From: Gemmatimonadales bacterium
GTDB lineage: Bacteria; Gemmatimonadota; Gemmatimonadetes; Gemmatimonadales; GWC2-71-9
Reading direction: 5' to 3'
Assembly (NCBI GenBank): GCA_025935545.1
Contig: JAICVB010000004.1
Coordinates: 1-34,291, forward strand
DNA length: 34,291 nucleotides
Part shown: positions 34,001-34,291 of the stretch, in pieces
How positions within the stretch are numbered: position 1 is the stretch's first letter
Layout of the letters: each line of letters begins with the position of its first letter
The notes under the pieces: generated by a model
The model's input: the letters and a program-made list of their open reading frames with translations, nothing else
Database searches by the model: none
What the model was told of the DNA's origin: nothing
Translations under genes and position numbers: made by a program

Positions 34001-34291
34001 GTGAGCGCGCCCTGCCGCCAGGCGCCGCCCGACTCGAGCCGCCGGGCGACGGCCGGCGTGGCGAGGCCGCGGGCCGCCCGCCGCGCCGCCATCAGGGTCA
34101 CGGCCAGCGCCGACGCGGAGATGCCCCACGCGAGCAGCACCCACCAGGGCGCGTCGAGCCAGTGGAGGCGCGCCGACCAGGCGGCGGCGCCGAGGAGCAC
34201 GGTCATGCCCCCGACCGCAAGGGCCGCCCACGCGGCGCGGTCAAGCGCCACGACCGGCGCCAGGATCCGCTCGAGCGCACCGCGCGTCGCG
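31027..34291 (-). CDS. DUF4175-type membrane-anchored coiled-coil protein (5' end outside window)
   Basis: At least 1074 residues. An in-frame GTG exists at 34251, but the frame stays open to the window edge (reading ...ALERILAPVV before it), so the true start is probably upstream. Near the visible N-terminus lie two or three hydrophobic helices (about 6-60 and 125-150 after 34251). Residues ~200-460 are beta-rich Ig-like periplasmic domains. From ~475 to 1000 the protein is an Ala/Gln/Glu-rich long coiled coil with 'L.E.A..AR.LAQEQR' periodicity. The last ~60 residues contain SLPPALRARLDDESGRPRMPGWDELQRL and end YFRRLSEP. The layout fits DUF4175-like proteins found next to Bat/MoxR genes. 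The role is unknown, perhaps an envelope tether. Confidence 0.82.
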   Translation of the reverse strand, partial: ATRGALERILAPVVALDRAAWAALAVGGMTVLLGAAAWSARLHWLDAPWWVLLAWGISASALAVTLMAARRAARGLATPAVARRLESGGAWRQGALTSLLVPPAPGGSDALYATADSSGADAVRVRGPGALEPIAAPVRRRAMAGALSALAGFAVIGTAGPVRGTAAALWHPHRAWEATRAPVRLRASARAVDRGSTVSLAMDALGRRQATLWLRAPGEGWRPQAVALDSTGHAERRIGPLESDLYARLTSGTRSSDTVLVHVRLPAFLGTLTVSAHYPPYLHLDDEPLPVGGDTIVVPAGTRLDTRGEATAELRAAAWAAGREAHALAVRGATFAGSLVPASSGAWTLTLTTASGAPIGGDTVRLPIRVLADSAPHVEIPVPGADTVAPLDLKVPLVIDVRDDHGLASVTLESRRVSRLGVGDSVLRETIPLPAGRPDRAIVAWSLLLDRRGLLPGDSLRYRAVAGDNAPAAHVGRSREFVIRIPTASEMRAAQREASDAIAGRLDSIAERSAQLERQSEDLAAEQPRPDNAAQPGSERTLQYDQARKAEAAGQAQEQLVREAEALKQSIEQLQESARQAGLNDPEWQKHLDEIRRQLDQALTPEMRERLAELQDALKQLDAERAQEALKGLAEAQRQLKEALERARELFKRAALEGELANLSEEARDLAQEQRQWNEQVARADSARAAAAEQELAARADSLAAALRDAAEQAGDSAHAKPLETAAERAKAAAGQMKSAAQSASAGQRSRAGQQGEQAAQSLEPMGAQIDQMKEAMQAEWRQEVADALDRSLAETARLTERELKVQQQFQQGGNVAGARGEQGAVEEGVQKLLDQLRQAAGKNALISPQIGAALSAAQQQMEQAREAVSSASPNAREAAERAGAAVDALNAASYELVRSRSDVSGAQSGSGMAEAIERMGQMARQQGQLGQQGAGMLPMLGAGGMESAMRQLGARQRALGEQLERMRAQGNMPGAGEMANEAKELARQMEAGRLDRRTVERQERLFRRMLDAGRTLQGREEDEKKERQSTTATGDSVSLPPALRARLDDESGRPRMPGWDELQRLSPEERRLVVDYFRRLSEPAAR

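Overview
The window is a high-GC (roughly 70% by eye), densely packed bacterial chromosome segment with overlapping or nearly overlapping genes, many predicted lipoproteins, GTG and occasional TTG starts, and no transposases, phage genes or CRISPR arrays. The gene mix (a TMEM260-like DUF2723 membrane protein, a DUF4175-type coiled-coil protein, SbsA-like Ig lipoproteins, class II copper nitrite reductase) best fits Gemmatimonadota. That assignment is an inference from gene content.

Layout. 1-3886 (+): the 3' part of valS, an Ig-like lipoprotein and selA, all translationally coupled. 3880-4704 (-): a YfaP/DUF2135-type lipoprotein, convergent with selA. 4922-9261 (+): purN, purH and a DUF2723 GT-C-like membrane protein. 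9274-11671: three small envelope genes (an HExxH lipoprotein, an unknown lipoprotein and an M23 peptidase lipoprotein). 11766-15176 (+): a compact five-gene set starting with an AniA-like copper nitrite reductase, followed by a stand-alone ScdA_N (Ric-type) domain, a small cupin, a 4-helix heme-copper-oxidase-like membrane protein and a long nitronate monooxygenase-family protein. 15226-17148 (-): a large polytopic membrane protein. 17374-20314: tRNA-Ser(TGA) and tRNA-Ser(GCT) bracketing a lipoprotein and a beta-helix/PA14 exported protein. 20380-22412 (+): gltX and an acidic protein of unknown function. 22413-34291 (-): eight genes in one direction, seven of them complete. All junctions but one are ATGA or GTGA overlaps; the other is a 17-base overlap. 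In transcription order they are DUF4175 coiled-coil protein, TPR protein, Tat-signal protein, JAMM-DinG helicase fusion, FAH-family hydrolase, class I aminotransferase, TonB-like membrane-anchored protein and a small unknown protein.

The most interesting items are the nirK-ScdA_N-cupin-oxidase-like-NMO operon and the RadC-like JAMM domain fused to the N-terminus of a DinG-type iron-sulfur helicase. In the operon, an enzyme that may release nitrite is encoded together with one that reduces nitrite to NO and with candidate NO-handling or heme proteins. The helicase fusion keeps all JAMM, Walker, DEAH and Fe-S residues. The rest is mostly housekeeping (aminoacyl-tRNA synthetases, purine synthesis, selenocysteine synthesis) and cell-envelope genes.
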